This document shows, one piece after another, positions 37,621 through 50,556 of a stretch of 64,000 bases of DNA (position 1 is its first letter; the number at the start of each line of letters is the position of its first letter). The position numbers and the translations under genes are program-made. This DNA comes from Alnus glutinosa (Eukaryota; Streptophyta; Magnoliopsida; Fagales; Betulaceae), in NCBI RefSeq assembly GCF_958979055.1, contig NC_084887.1, positions 30,791,544 to 30,855,543 of the forward strand, given 5' to 3'. The notes below the pieces were generated by a model. That model was not told the DNA's origin and ran no database searches. It saw only the letters and a list, made by a program, of their open reading frames with translations.

Positions 37621-37778
37621 ACAACAATCGAACACGGTCACGCTAACTCAGGCCACACATCCGTATGCCCCGAAACGAAAAGCCCCTCAAGTAAGGAAAG
37701 GAAAAGCGCGTTTTCCCACAGCACCTCCTTTTTCCAGGAACCCAAGACACGTCGATAAAGCTCTCACATCTCCGAAAG

Positions 37779-37931
37779 AAACCCTAAAACCCCACAAAAG
37801 AATATCACACCTCTCTCTCCTGACATCATTTACATGGATCTTTCTTCTTCGCCCCCTTCGTAAAAATCTCCTCCGAATCTCACAAGGCGTTCCCCCCATC
37901 ACCTCAACTCTCTCTCGCTCAGAAACCCTAA
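37779..37931 (+). promoter_or_regulatory. Two telo-boxes (AAACCCTAA) in the ALY promoter/leader
   Basis: Exact AAACCCTAA motifs lie at 37779-37787 and 37923-37931. Telo-boxes are typical of plant housekeeping and translation/RNA-related genes, which fits an mRNA-export factor. Confidence 0.5.
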
Positions 37932-37963
37932 TTGCTCCACCTGCTCTTTGCGATAATCTCAAG

Positions 37964-39519
37964 GTAGTTTGTTCACTCTCTCCTCGCGTTTACTTGTTAC
38001 TGTGAAGTTTTGAGGGCTCTGGATTTGTGTGTTGATGTTGATCTGTTAGGCAGAGAGATTTCGTGTGTTATTGACCTCTGGATTTAAGTTTGAGAGCAGG
38101 AATTCAATGTCAAAGTCTCCCTTTTTCTTTCTTTGCTTTTGGAAGAATTTTTTTGTCCAATTTTAACTTTATATATCAAGGGTTTTTTTTTTTCTCGCTT
38201 GTAAATTAAACGCGAGGCGGTGTTTTGATGTTTACATGCTCGATCTGATTGTCTCTCTATCATGTAATATATACGTGTATACATACATACATTGTACGTA
38301 CATACATACGTAGATATGCACTTGGATACATATATGTGTTTGTGGTCTTTAGTTTTTTATTACTGCATAACCGTACAATTGTAAATACCAGTTTAGATCT
38401 CTTAATTGTTTTTTTAAACGTTTGCCTTATTGTTGGGTACCGATAAATGAGTGGAAAGACAAGATGTAAATGATTTCGATCATATAGGCTTTGTGTCATT
38501 TTAATTCCCAAAACTTGGAAACAAATTGGGGTCAACTGAGCCAAAGTTGTATTGGACCAGTTTTGGGCTATGATTTTGCTTTGCTCTTATAATTATTTCT
38601 AAAATCTGTTCGGGGGTAATAGTTCATGACTTCGTTTGGTTTGTGTAGAATGGCTGCAAGAATTGAATGCTATTATATGGAATCCTGTTTGAGTTCTCAG
38701 TTGAGTTAGTTGACCTGGAATTAGGCCTGGAATCACTAAGAAGCTGGAATACTTTTCCTTAAAAGGATGGAATCTCATTTCCAGACTAGGAGGCGAATGG
38801 GATTTCTGTCTGGATTTCATTCCATGTAAATCAAACAACCAACAGAGTAAAGATTAGGAAGTACTTACCTTCTTAATGCTGATCATGGGATGGATCCAAG
38901 GGACAGGCTCATTGACCAATCCATCTATACCGTCTAACTTCCTTGCTGTCATTTTCTTTTTGGTTGGGAAGTTAATCACGCAACCAAGGGGACTTGAACC
39001 CATGACCTCACCCTCCATCTTGCTACAAAGGAAGTACCATTTGAGCTAAAGCTCATTGGTAACTTCTTCGCTGTCATTAACTGCATTTTGTTTCAGATAT
39101 CATTGTATTTATCTGTTTACTTGCATTTTCTATTTACTTATAAAATAAATCATCATATTTACACAAGCGCACACACTTGTAATACTAAGTGGATCATAAA
39201 GTTTAACAATGCATAGTTAGTTTTTAAGAGGCACATGAATTAATCAGGCAATTGGTCTGTCCCATTCATGCTGATCTGGTGCTTTGATGATACCCATTGT
39301 GCCTTCAATGTTCATGCTGTGCAATTGATTTTGTCCTGTCAGCGTATACACACAAAAATAACCATAGATATATCAAAGTTCTATCTTCAGCAAGCATGTG
39401 CCTAATTTTTTATGGTAGTCATTATTAATTGATATTCTCAATTTTTTACTTGGGTTCAGCCCTTTTGCGATTTAATGAAATTTGATTACTTATCAATTTT
39501 TTTTCTTAGTTAATTGCAG
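37964..39519 (+). other. 5'UTR intron of the ALY gene
   Basis: The donor is CTCAAG|GTAGTTTG at 37963/37964 and the acceptor TAATTGCAG|GTACTTCC at 39519/39520, leaving a short leader before ATG 39540. A SINE (38954..39060) lies inside. Long leader introns are common in plant RNA-binding protein genes. Confidence 0.6.
38954..39060 (-). mobile_element. Second-type tRNA-related SINE in the ALY leader intron
   Basis: On the minus strand it shows TTTAGCTCAAATGG (A box), then GGGTTCAAGTCC (B box), then GGTTGCGTGATTAACTTCCC. It is flanked by 18-bp near-identical repeats: AACTTCCTTGCTGTCATT (38936-38953) and AACTTCTTCGCTGTCATT (39061-39078). It differs in sequence from the other three SINEs. Confidence 0.75.
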
Positions 39520-39539
39520 GTACTTCCAGTGCAGATATT

Positions 39540-42500
39540 ATGGCTACTGCTTTGGATATGTCACTTGATGATCTTATAAAGAACAGAGGCTCCCGTGAGA
39601 GAGGTAGAGGACGAGGTAGGGCCCGCCGTGGCCGTGGACCAGGCAGGGCATCTGGTGGTGGAAGATTGCCCAGGGCAGTTCATAGAGGTCCTCTTGCAGT
39701 AAATACTCGGCCATCATCTTATACCATTGCCAAGGCAAGCTCAAAACTGTGGATGCCTATACATATGCTTGAGAATCTGATATGCTTAAACAACCCAAAT
39801 ACAAGAGGTTCTCTAATTCAGAATTAGAGACTTGAACACGAGGATCTATAATGTTATATTTATTTATGGAGAAGCTCATTATGACTCAGCCACTAAAGTC
39901 CTCATGCTGCGGTTGCGTTTGTACCATTATCGCTGGAATTTAGATGTACTTGTGGGTTGTTGTGATTATGCTTTGGGGGCTTTGCTACAGAGCACATTGA
40001 TTATGTATGGAAGCTCTCTGGTGGTGTCAATAAGTTATAATGCTACTTCCTAGCTTTGCATGCAAAGAAGCTTCATTAGGTGAATTTTTGAAATGGAGCT
40101 CTCACCGGTAGCATTAAATTACTTAAGAATTTTTGGGGTTGAGTTCTCTAGACTCATATTTGACTCGTATAATATAGTTCCAATCACTTTAGTGTTTGAT
40201 GACTGCTTCTTTTGACCGGGAGTTTGTGATGGATCCTCCTGCTATATGGGGAATTTCTTCAGTGCAAGATTTCAGTCCATATCCTAGTTCATGGTGTGTT
40301 TGCAAAGGAGCTTCCTTCACTTAGCTTCAGAACTGGAGCTCTCAATCTTATCATAGCACCGGTTTATGTGCAGTGGGTCAAATCCTTACTCCCATCTACA
40401 ATCCATTAGCTTAATTTACCGATTTCTGACTATTGGGTTGTTTGAGTATGTTAATTAAAACTCCATTCTACTCTGTTATCAGTTTCTTTACTGTTTATGG
40501 GAATTTTGCTGATCTCCTATTGATCTTGAAGAATGGTGAATTGCATATTATCTGGTCATAAGCTCATGTGTCCTTTTTCCCATCTGGATTCTTTTTCTGT
40601 GTGCTTTCATCAGTCTATCCGCAGAACCAGGAGTTTCCCATGGCAGAATGATTTGTTTGAAGAGAGCCTTAGAGCTGCAGGGATATCAGGGATAGAAATT
40701 GGCACAAGGTTATATGTTTCCAATTTGGATTATGGAGTGACTAATGAAGATATAAGGGTACAACTCAAGCCATACGTTTTCATCTTAAGTGCTTTTTGTA
40801 GAGGATTTTTCTTGAAGTTCACTTGAAACTTGATATGCAACTCAGGAACTTTTCTCGGAGATTGGTGAACTGAAACGATATGCAGTTCATTATGACAAAA
40901 ATGGTCGCCCAACTGTAAGAATTTATGTTTAGTACCTGTAATTTCTACTACGGTAGTTATAGTCCACTTGTTAAAATGTAATTTTTATACTTGGTTATAG
41001 GGCTCGGCTGAAGTTGTGTATACCAGAAGAAGTGATGCATTTGCAGCTCTTAAGCGGTATAATAATGTTCTCTTGGATGGAAAGCCCATGAGGATTGAAA
41101 TTGTAGGTGCGAATCCAGGAATGCCTGTGTCAGCTCGTGTGAATGTCTCTGGATTAAACGGAACAAGGAAGAGGACAGTTGTTATGACGTACGCTATTTT
41201 TTTTATCCCTCTCTCACACTCTTCGTCTCTTTCTCTCTCAGAATACTTGAATATAAATGACAAAAGTTTGATGAGTTCATATTGTTGTTGCAGCAAAAGG
41301 AAAATGATTGAAATTACATATGATGTTTATCAGTTTTGAATTTGTTGGCATGTTCTTGTTGAAGGATTTCTGGGGTTTATCCAATGATGTTTTGTTTCAA
41401 CCACGTTTCTTTAATGCCTGGACTTAAGTTATTTGATCTCAAATTTAGATATTCTTTTTAATCTTTCTTATAGTAGTTGTAATTTGGCAGAATTATCAAA
41501 GATTTGTTGATTTCTTAAATATGTTATCATTCAAGATATTGTAGTGCTTGCTGTCTGAAGATCATTTTGTCTCTAAAACTTTGATATTGTGTTGCAATTT
41601 TATCTTCCACTCATGGATGCTTTGTATGAGGTGCTATTCTTGTTAAGTCAGCCATGATGGATAAATTTTTCAAAGGCTTTATAAATAAAAGCTCTACAAA
41701 TTTATGCTCTCCATTTAAATAAAATTTCTACAAAATAAAAGATCATTTTTGTGTCTCTAAAACTTTGATATTTTGTTGCAATTTTATCTCCCACTCATGG
41801 ATGCTTTGTATGAGGTGCTATTCTTGTTAAGTCAGACATGATGGATAAATTTTTCCAAGGCTTTATAAATAAAAGCTCTACAAATTTATGATTCTCCATT
41901 TATTTATTGATTTCTAACTCTGTTGCTAGTACTCTACTGATGCTTGAAGTTATGCAGGCCTGGAGCAGGTCCAAGTGGAGGAGGCTTTGCTACTGGTCAG
42001 CAAGGCTCCAGGTAAATCTTTCGCATGCGAATATTATTGTGGTCTTATTATATACATGCTGGCTGTTAATATAATTGCATTATGATATCAAGATCACTTA
42101 TGAATAATTTGCTGTTCTTTCATATTTTTTGATCCTCTAGTGTACCTTTTATTTAATAAGGCCGCTTTGTGTGCCTTGTGCAAATTGGATGAAGTATCAT
42201 GGGCTATGTTCCTTGTTGGTTGAGACTTCCTTTATCTGAGACACTTGTCTGGGAATAAAATGAGCCTATCTAAGCTTGGGTATTGTGGTGTTTTAGGCTT
42301 GGCTTGCTGGTTGAAGCTGGATCAATTGTGACTAAACTTGAGTTTGAGTCTAACTTGGTTTGCCCAGTCTAGCTGGCCTTATGCATGTTCGAAGGATATA
42401 TCATAGGCTGTTTGTCTGTGTGTTTGAGAACTTATCAACCAAGATGTGTGGAGAAGATGAGCTTAGCTGAACTTGAGTGTGTGGCCTCTAAGCTTTGCTT

Positions 42501-43213
42501 GGTTGAAGTTGGATTAAGCTTGACCTGGGCTTGAGCTTGACTCAAACCAAGTCAGCAATTTTTTTTCACATATGCTTGACTGAGCTTAACTGGTTCTTGA
42601 ACCTGATTTAATCTTCCTATTGTTGAAACGGTTCATGTAATTTAGGATGAGACCTTACTCAGCAATTAGGTGGGTCCTAGTCTCCATTGGTGCATGGCAG
42701 ATGTTCACTGGAACAGTTTTTATTATGTGCTTTTGTGGGTATATGTAATCAAAATGCCTGTCAAAAGGAGAATCTTAAAGCTGTTCAACTGGAATTTTGA
42801 ATGTCATTTTCTAGTTGGACTTGGTCTTCCTGCTGGTATTTGAGGGCTTGATTATTCTAAGATTCTATTTTTGTGACATAAATGGAAGTTCTGTCAAGCG
42901 TAACTGCTGCATGATAGGTATAATGCAAATGTTGTAACTGCGATTAAGCATCTGGCATAGATATTTGCCAACTAATTTATATGTTGCTGGATCTTCTTGT
43001 AGTCGGGGCCGTCGTGGTGGTATGAGTGGCCGTGCCCGAGGTCGAGGCCGAGGCCGAGGCGGGGGCGGAGGCAGAGGTGGAGGCGTAGGCGTAGGCCGTG
43101 GTGGTGGCCGCGGCCGCGGCCGCGGCCGTGAAAAGAATCAAGCTGTTGAGATGTCCGTTGATGATCTTAATCTGGACCTGGATAACTATCATGCTGAAGC
43201 CAAGCACCCTTGA
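39540..43213 (+). CDS. ALY4: ALY/REF mRNA-export adaptor (THO complex subunit 4), ALY4-like
   Basis: Exons are 39540..39734, 40614..40757, 40846..40914, 41001..41188, 41958..42011 and 43003..43213, giving 286 aa. ALY/REF proteins bridge the TREX complex, mRNA and the export receptor in the nucleus. The N-terminus has the UAP56-binding-type motif MSLDDLIK followed by an RG-rich stretch. The signature PLAVNTRPSSYTIAK then RRTRSFPWQNDLFEESLRAAG is that of ALY3/ALY4 rather than ALY1/ALY2. One RRM spans about residues 96-172 (LYVSNL as RNP2, GSAEVVY as RNP1). The C-terminus is Arg/Gly-rich, then MSVDDLNLDLDNYHAEA, a second UAP56-binding-type motif. The first coding intron has a GC donor (CCAAG|GCAAGC). 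Telo-boxes and a 5'UTR intron precede it. Arabidopsis ALY4 has a similar length from memory (~288 aa). Confidence 0.95.
41560..41900 (+). repeat. Tandem ~180-bp duplication in an ALY intron
   Basis: Bases 41560-41740 and 41741-41900 are close copies sharing CTCTAAAACTTTGATATT, GGATGCTTTGTATGAGGTGC and AAGGCTTTATAAATAAAAGC. They lie between the exons ending at 41188 and starting at 41958. Confidence 0.85.
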
Positions 43214-44010
43214 TTTTCAAGCTGTGGAACTGCTCTGGCTCTGGAATTAAACCTGTTAGTAGTCAACATTAGCCATGTCAGCTGTACAAATTGGTTATTT
43301 CTTTGGTGGCTTGTATCTGTTTTCTTGTTTAATGCTTAGATTGCAAGCTTGCATCAGCGCTAATGAAGCTTTTGGATGATTCTCTAAACGTAGTTTTCGT
43401 TGCAAATTTTTATTTTTTATGCTTCCATCTATGTTATTAATTACTTGTGCATCGCCTATTTGTTGCAAGTACAGGAATTTTGGCATTTTATTTGCCAATG
43501 GTCTTTAGACCAATTGACATTGCCTCCCTTGCTATAGCTTGGAGGTGAAGTCATGAATTCGTTCCCATGGGAGTCGCATGTGATGTGGTAATAGAGTTGT
43601 GTAATTAGAAATGAGAAAAGAAAGAGAAGAAAAGCATCCCCATCTGTTGGATCTAAGCAAATGGCAAGGATCTTTGCTTTGATGGGTGTTTTTAAATAGA
43701 CTCCCTCACTTGAGGATCTTTCTCCAAGATTGGTTGCAATCATTTTGTTTGGACCACAAAATGATATGTATGCCGGCAGACGAGGCGCCCAGTCACTCGA
43801 ACCCACAAAGTACTTACACATAGCAGAAATGTTTGAATTTCTTACCTGTTTGACGTCCAACCCATAAAAAGTTTGCTATTGGTTCCCCTTCCCTGTTAAC
43901 CTCTCCAAGAAGGAAAATTGCTGTCCCACTTTTTACATAATAGTTGTAGGGAGAAATAGTTCCAATATGAGTTATGGCTGTTCCAATATAAACAATGGTG
44001 CATTGATGCT

Positions 44011-44011
<1 letters not shown>
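43214..44011 (+). other. ALY 3'UTR and intergenic sequence
   Basis: The 3'UTR probably extends to about 43450. The minus-strand reading frame at 43456..43860 has no recognisable domain and I see no splice structure supporting it. Confidence 0.4.
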
Positions 44012-45026
<1,015 letters not shown>

Positions 45027-46323
45027 TTGATGCTGGATTGTTGAGGTAAACTACATAGGACTCTTGATTCAGGGTCGAGATCATTTAAAATTAAAAATAG
45101 GAAAAATAGTATATATATGAGTTGAGCTGATTGAGTACTTGATAAGGGCTTGAATGGGTACCCTAGCCGAGTTTAAGCTCAAGCTCAACCTTGGTTAGGG
45201 ATTTTGTGAGCCAAGTTTGAACATGTGTGTTCTCATCCGAGTCGAGTCAAAAAATTCATTACTCAGCTCAACTCGACTCGATTATAGCCTGGAGTGCAGC
45301 CCATTTGGAGAGTCAGGTTGGTTGGCTGCTTGTTCGGGACAACTCCATGAAATGTGGTCCAGAGTCCCACAATAGTAAGACATAAATTTAGTAACCTGTC
45401 GAGAATACTTGAGTTAAACTACAGTCTAGATTGCCCCTTCTATTGATCTTAAACTTAAGAGGGAGGGGTTGGTTGGAATCAAATTTTGCTAGGATTTAAG
45501 GGGATGATAGCTAGTCCTCTCGGTAGGTGAAATCTCTACAGAGTAGCACTTTATTTAGAATTCTATATATTACAAATGCACCATGGAGCATCACTTTTTC
45601 CTAGATGAATTCTAAATAAAGTGCCGTAGTATCACTTGCGAAGGAAAGGGATAAAGAGGAGAGAAAAAAGGAGGGGAAGAAAGGAGACACCACTAGGGTT
45701 GTGGGAGCATCTGGAGACTGACTTGGTTGTTGATTGATTTGACAACTTTTAGCTTCTCATTTAATTGCTGAATCCTCTGAAAAATAATTTCCCTATGCAT
45801 CGCGAAGTTTTGGCTGTGTCAAGATTCATGAACAGCTCCCCCCTCAGAAAACTTGGTTGAAATAAGAGAGACTTTCCATAAGTTCCCATTTTTACCAAGA
45901 GTACTCTAGTAATGTGGTGAGGACTTGCCCGCTAGTGGAAAACTTTCTGCAGAACCAAATAAATCTAAAAATAATGACAAAAGAAAAAAATTGAAATAAA
46001 GCTTGATGTTTAATATTGCTTCTGGAAAAATAAGGTATCAATCCAATACTTTATACACCTTTAAACCAATAGATCCAATCAAGGCAAGAGGCCCACAAAA
46101 AGATTTGAGGACTTTTACAATAGATAAGGGTACCCCTTTTCTTGCCCTTTTTTTTTTTCCTTCCTATATTGGTATTTCCCCTAATGGCAGGTGGAAGGTA
46201 ATCATGATAATTCTTTGTACAAAAGAGATGTACAATGGGCAAAAAACCCAAGAATAAAAAAGGACACCTAACCTCAAACTTGCGACAAAGGAAAAGAAAA
46301 ATGCGGAGAAAGAGTAATTGCTG
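45027..46323. other. Intergenic sequence between ALY and the lipase gene
   Basis: It contains an inverted repeat (45546..45624) and otherwise ordinary AT-rich sequence. Its distal end probably includes the lipase 3'UTR. No gene was seen. Confidence 0.4.
45546..45624. repeat. Perfect 18-bp inverted repeat (MITE relic or hairpin)
   Basis: GCACTTTATTTAGAATTC (45546-45563) and its exact reverse complement (45607-45624) enclose a 43-bp spacer. Confidence 0.8.
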
Positions 46324-49300
46324 TTATTGTGGAGCATTTGCATCGCTTTTTAGATGTAGTTCTCCAGACTCATCCTTCTTGAAAAGCTTTTTAACCACTT
46401 CATTCCAGTTTGTCCTTCCACTAGTGGACTTCGACTTAGTTTCCGAGGCATCTTCGCCCCCACTCTCTGAAGGCTCTGCACTGTGGGCCTGAGAGGATAC
46501 CTCCTCTGGGGTGGTCACTGCATGAGGGACATTCAAACTGACAGCTCTTTCCAATGCATCTTTGTGTTCTTTTTCAATAGTCTGCAACCTCGTGAGTTTT
46601 TGTACTTTAGGAGCGGTTGTTACAGTCTTGGAACTGCTTTCCTTTATTCTCTAAGGGAAGAATGCTATATGGTATTAGTAACTTAGTAACTTATTCAACA
46701 GACATTTAAAACACTACAAGTCCACTCCCAAAAAAAAAAAGGACAAGAAACACTAGAAGTCCAATAGTTAGCAGGACAGTCTTATATAAGAAAACAATAG
46801 TAGCAATAGTTTATCATCTGGGAGATATTCAACACGTCCTGCAGAAGTTGCTTACATACAGTTTGACATGCATATATATGGTGGACATGTATCAGAGAAT
46901 CTCTAAGATTTAACTGCATTTTCTACACAATCAATTAGAAAGTTATTCCACATTTTTAATAATATCTTAAATTTGCTGATAATTTCTATTGGATGCACAA
47001 GACAGACATTTGATTGACAGTTTGATCAACTGATGATATTTGCTGCAATGTACTTAGTTACTCCCGAGGCCAAAGTTGATGCAATGCATATGGAGAACCC
47101 CATCAACCCAAATCTTGAGTACTTCTAATCATACACAGTTGATCAGCTTGTTAATCTGTCATATGGGCAGAGTACAGTTGAATGAATAATTCAAGACATA
47201 TTTTTTTTTTTATTGTTCAGAAAAAATAGACGGATATTTTGGTGCCAGACATGGTATGTAAATAAGTATGAGATATGTCTTAGACATGCCTATCTATTGA
47301 TTTTTATAAACAAAATAATTTTTTTTGGATTGGTAAGAGATAACATACGCTAAAACGGGAGAGAATTAGGTTGGGTTTGGGTGGGGGAGGGGGGGCGATT
47401 CGAGCTAGAGTAATGTGTACAGTTTCCCCTAGAGCTCAAGTTCAAAACCCATCTTCAAGCTAACCTACTAACATCTAATCATTAAGTAGGAAAAAGAACC
47501 ATCCGAAACACATGAACAAAATAACTTGTTTGGATTGGTAACATAATGTGTACCCATGAACAATAGCCGTATGAACTTTTTTAGGGAGACCCCACAAGAG
47601 CACATCTAACCCCAAGATGTAAAAGAACCTCTCTCCCTCCCCCCCCCCCCCAAAAAAAAAAAAAAACCCTAGCCTTGAGATACTTGATACCACACCTGTA
47701 CCCTTGCACTATCAAACATTAAATCCCTTCTAATATGAACTTCTGAACATATTGGCTCCTTGTTTTATGTATTGTCAGTTAATCTATGGATTATGCTAGG
47801 ATTAACAGGAAGAATAAGAGGATATTCCATATCATTTCATTCCAAAGAGAATGTCAGAAAACTTTCATTGACCTAGATATATAGGGAGAATATGTTTTGA
47901 CCAACTGTAAAACTGCTTACCAGAGCATATTATCATAGATTTTACTGTTTTTTTTTTTTTTTTCCTGGCACTGATAGAAATTTCATTATCATAGAAAGAA
48001 ATGGAACATGAAGCCATGAAATTTAACCTCTTGGCAAGAAGGATGAAGAAAAAGATAAGCAAAGTGTTAAAGAATCTCAATGGCTACTTCCTACTTACTT
48101 CTAGCGCCTTTTCTGCTTCTCTCTCTATCCAAATAATTCCATGATCGGATGTCGCATTACAAGACAAAACAATATGTTCAAATCTCCCATCAACAGGAAT
48201 GGCCGTTCTGACCTCTGGAGGAAACCTCCCGCATCTGCAATATACCAAGTGGTTAGGAACTCAGTCCTAGGACAAGAGCAACAGCATTTCCAGAAATAAC
48301 TTCTACAGTCCTCTATGAAGAGAAGATTTTACAATAGTTTAATATGATGCTTTCGAGATATGAATTTGGTGCTAATTTACTAAACTCTATACATAAATAG
48401 GAAGGTTTTTCTTGACACAAAAGTTAAGGTTTAGAAACTAGTTGGGTAAGCTCAATGTTAGAATTGGATTTACATTGGAACCACAATAAATATAAATAGC
48501 TTGAACAGTTTATCTCATTCATCAGACCCTAACTACAAACAGCAGAAACATGACTGGCATCATGAATAGAGTGCTTTTGAAGTGGGGTTTTTGAGGGTTG
48601 GGGGTGGGGGGGATAGAGATATATAGCTTTATAGCACAAGAACAATCGCATTGATACCCATTCAATCATCGAGAAGAGTCAAAGATTCAATGCTGCCAAC
48701 CACCCTCCCCCATCTCTTGTAGGGGGGGAAAACCCCACCTTAAGAAAAAGAAAAAAAGTTTATTAACGAGACATAATAAAATGATCTATGAGAACACAGA
48801 AGAAATAAATTATTCAGAATGGTTTCCAACTTTCCATTATGATATGATACACGAGCTGATTATGTGCTATATTTACAATTCTTGATGATAATGAGGGAGG
48901 ATGAGGTTTTCATTTTCAAATTAGTTTTGGAAGACTTTTGAAATTTTGACATGTGCTTTATATAGGGCATGATAGAGCACAAAACATATTTGTGCTTAAC
49001 ATATAATTCAGCAATAGTTTGAATTCACTGGTACCTGCAAAATTTTCTCTCTACAATATGATACATTCGTCCAGGCGCATAAAGTCTCCTCGGATCTCTA
49101 AGCTTTCTACCTTCTGGTATGAAGGTATCCCTCAAGCACACCATAAATAATAAGCAGGGCAAGCTGTCAAAAGCATCAAGGCCTGGATTAAGAGATGAAC
49201 ACTCCACTAAATCTAAAAAGTGGATAATTTGCATGGTAAAAAGATTCGAGGACTGATGTGGCCATCAAAATATCGAGAGACGAATACTAACCAGAAGATT

Positions 49301-50556
49301 GACCTGAATATATCTTCCAAGGGGGTGGGTGTTCTTGGCAAGAAATCATCCTGGACAACAATAATTTAAGGTGGCACTCTCAGTGCAATTGAATGGAGCG
49401 ATTTAAGCTAAATCAAGTTGAAGAGAAACATGCAGCTTCAGGTAAAATAACCAAAAAGAATATCAAAATTCTCGAACCAACGGTAACCAGAAATTTTCAA
49501 ACCAAAACTAGTAGGAATCATTTACCCAAACTTTGCATATGGAAGAAGAGAAACATTTTCTACTAATGATTCCACAAATGACGAAAGCCTTGTATAGAAA
49601 ATAAAAGGCAAATAACCCAATATCAACCATATAAGCTTAGCAACAAATACTCAAGCCACAAAATTTCACCAACAACATCCAGAACCAACCAGAGCTTCAC
49701 AATCAACCAGACCAACACAACAGCAAGAAAATAGCATTCCTCAGTTGCGACACAGCAATATGTAATCCCCGACATCTACACTATCATAAGCTACGAACAA
49801 CTTCATTCAGTCAATTTACAAAGCACCCAATAGGCATCCGCATAGAAAGTCTCATACCTGCAAAACGATCGAATATATCACATCCGCATACTTAACCGCC
49901 AGATTGAGCGACATACACCTGGCGGGCGCAACCGCGAAGCACCGGATCTTCTCCCTGGGGATTCCGCCCAGGAGGTCCCGGTGGTTCACCGCCACCACCG
50001 TCAGCAGCGCGGCGACTCCGGCCCCGAGCGAGTGCCCCGCGAACACCATCTCGTAGCACGACCCGTTCTCCACCCAGAGGCGGCTCAGCGTCTCCGACTC
50101 CTGTTCCAGCAGCCAGACCGCCGACTTCAACAGCCCGTGGTGCACGTACCCGCCGTCGAACATCTGCATGCCCAAACGGTTGTCAAGCAAGAGCTTGTAG
50201 TCGCTCTCTTTGATCAGATTCAGTCCGCGGATGGCCAGCACGATCTGACGGTGGTCGCGGTCGCAGTAGATGAGGTAGGGCGGCGCCTGCCCCAGCGTCT
50301 GCTCGTACGTCACGCGCTTGACGACCCAGTCCGGGTTGAGTCCGTACCCGCCGGACGGCGCGAACTCCGGGTTCCGTAGATCGCTCTCGTAGACGGCCAG
50401 GATTATCCGGCAGACACGTGGGACCGCCTCGAACTCGTCGGGCGTGGCCAATGGCCACGCTGCGCTGTCGTCGGAGCCGATGTAGGTGCACCGCTTCCAC
50501 GCCCAGCGCATGCACCCCAGCACCACCACGCACTCCATCCCGCAGGAGACGGACAT
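46324..50556 (-). CDS. Class 3 lipase / alpha-beta hydrolase, calmodulin-binding heat-shock-protein type
   Basis: Exons 49858..50556, 49304..49350, 49035..49163, 48099..48234 and 46324..46650 join in frame into 445 aa. The Lipase_3 fold is clear: the nucleophile elbow GHSLGAG (Ser about residue 176), the preceding LIYCDRDHRQIVLAIRG strand, and the FDGGYVHHGLLKSAVWLL lid region. A candidate acid residue is the Asp pair in SIVLQDDFLPR. A candidate His is in SDHGIIWIERE. Family members hydrolyse acylglycerols and are annotated in plants as mono/diacylglycerol lipases or calmodulin-binding heat-shock proteins. The C-terminal exon has a basic stretch (WNEVVKKLFKKDESG) that could bind calmodulin, but this is inference. 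Exon 1 is strikingly GC-rich compared with the other exons. The start is the first ATG, opening with a Cys-rich, weakly hydrophobic segment. Confidence 0.92.

Noticed and set aside
43456..43860. 134-codon minus-strand ORF between ALY and the retro-insert
   Set aside because: No recognisable domain, codon bias or splice context.
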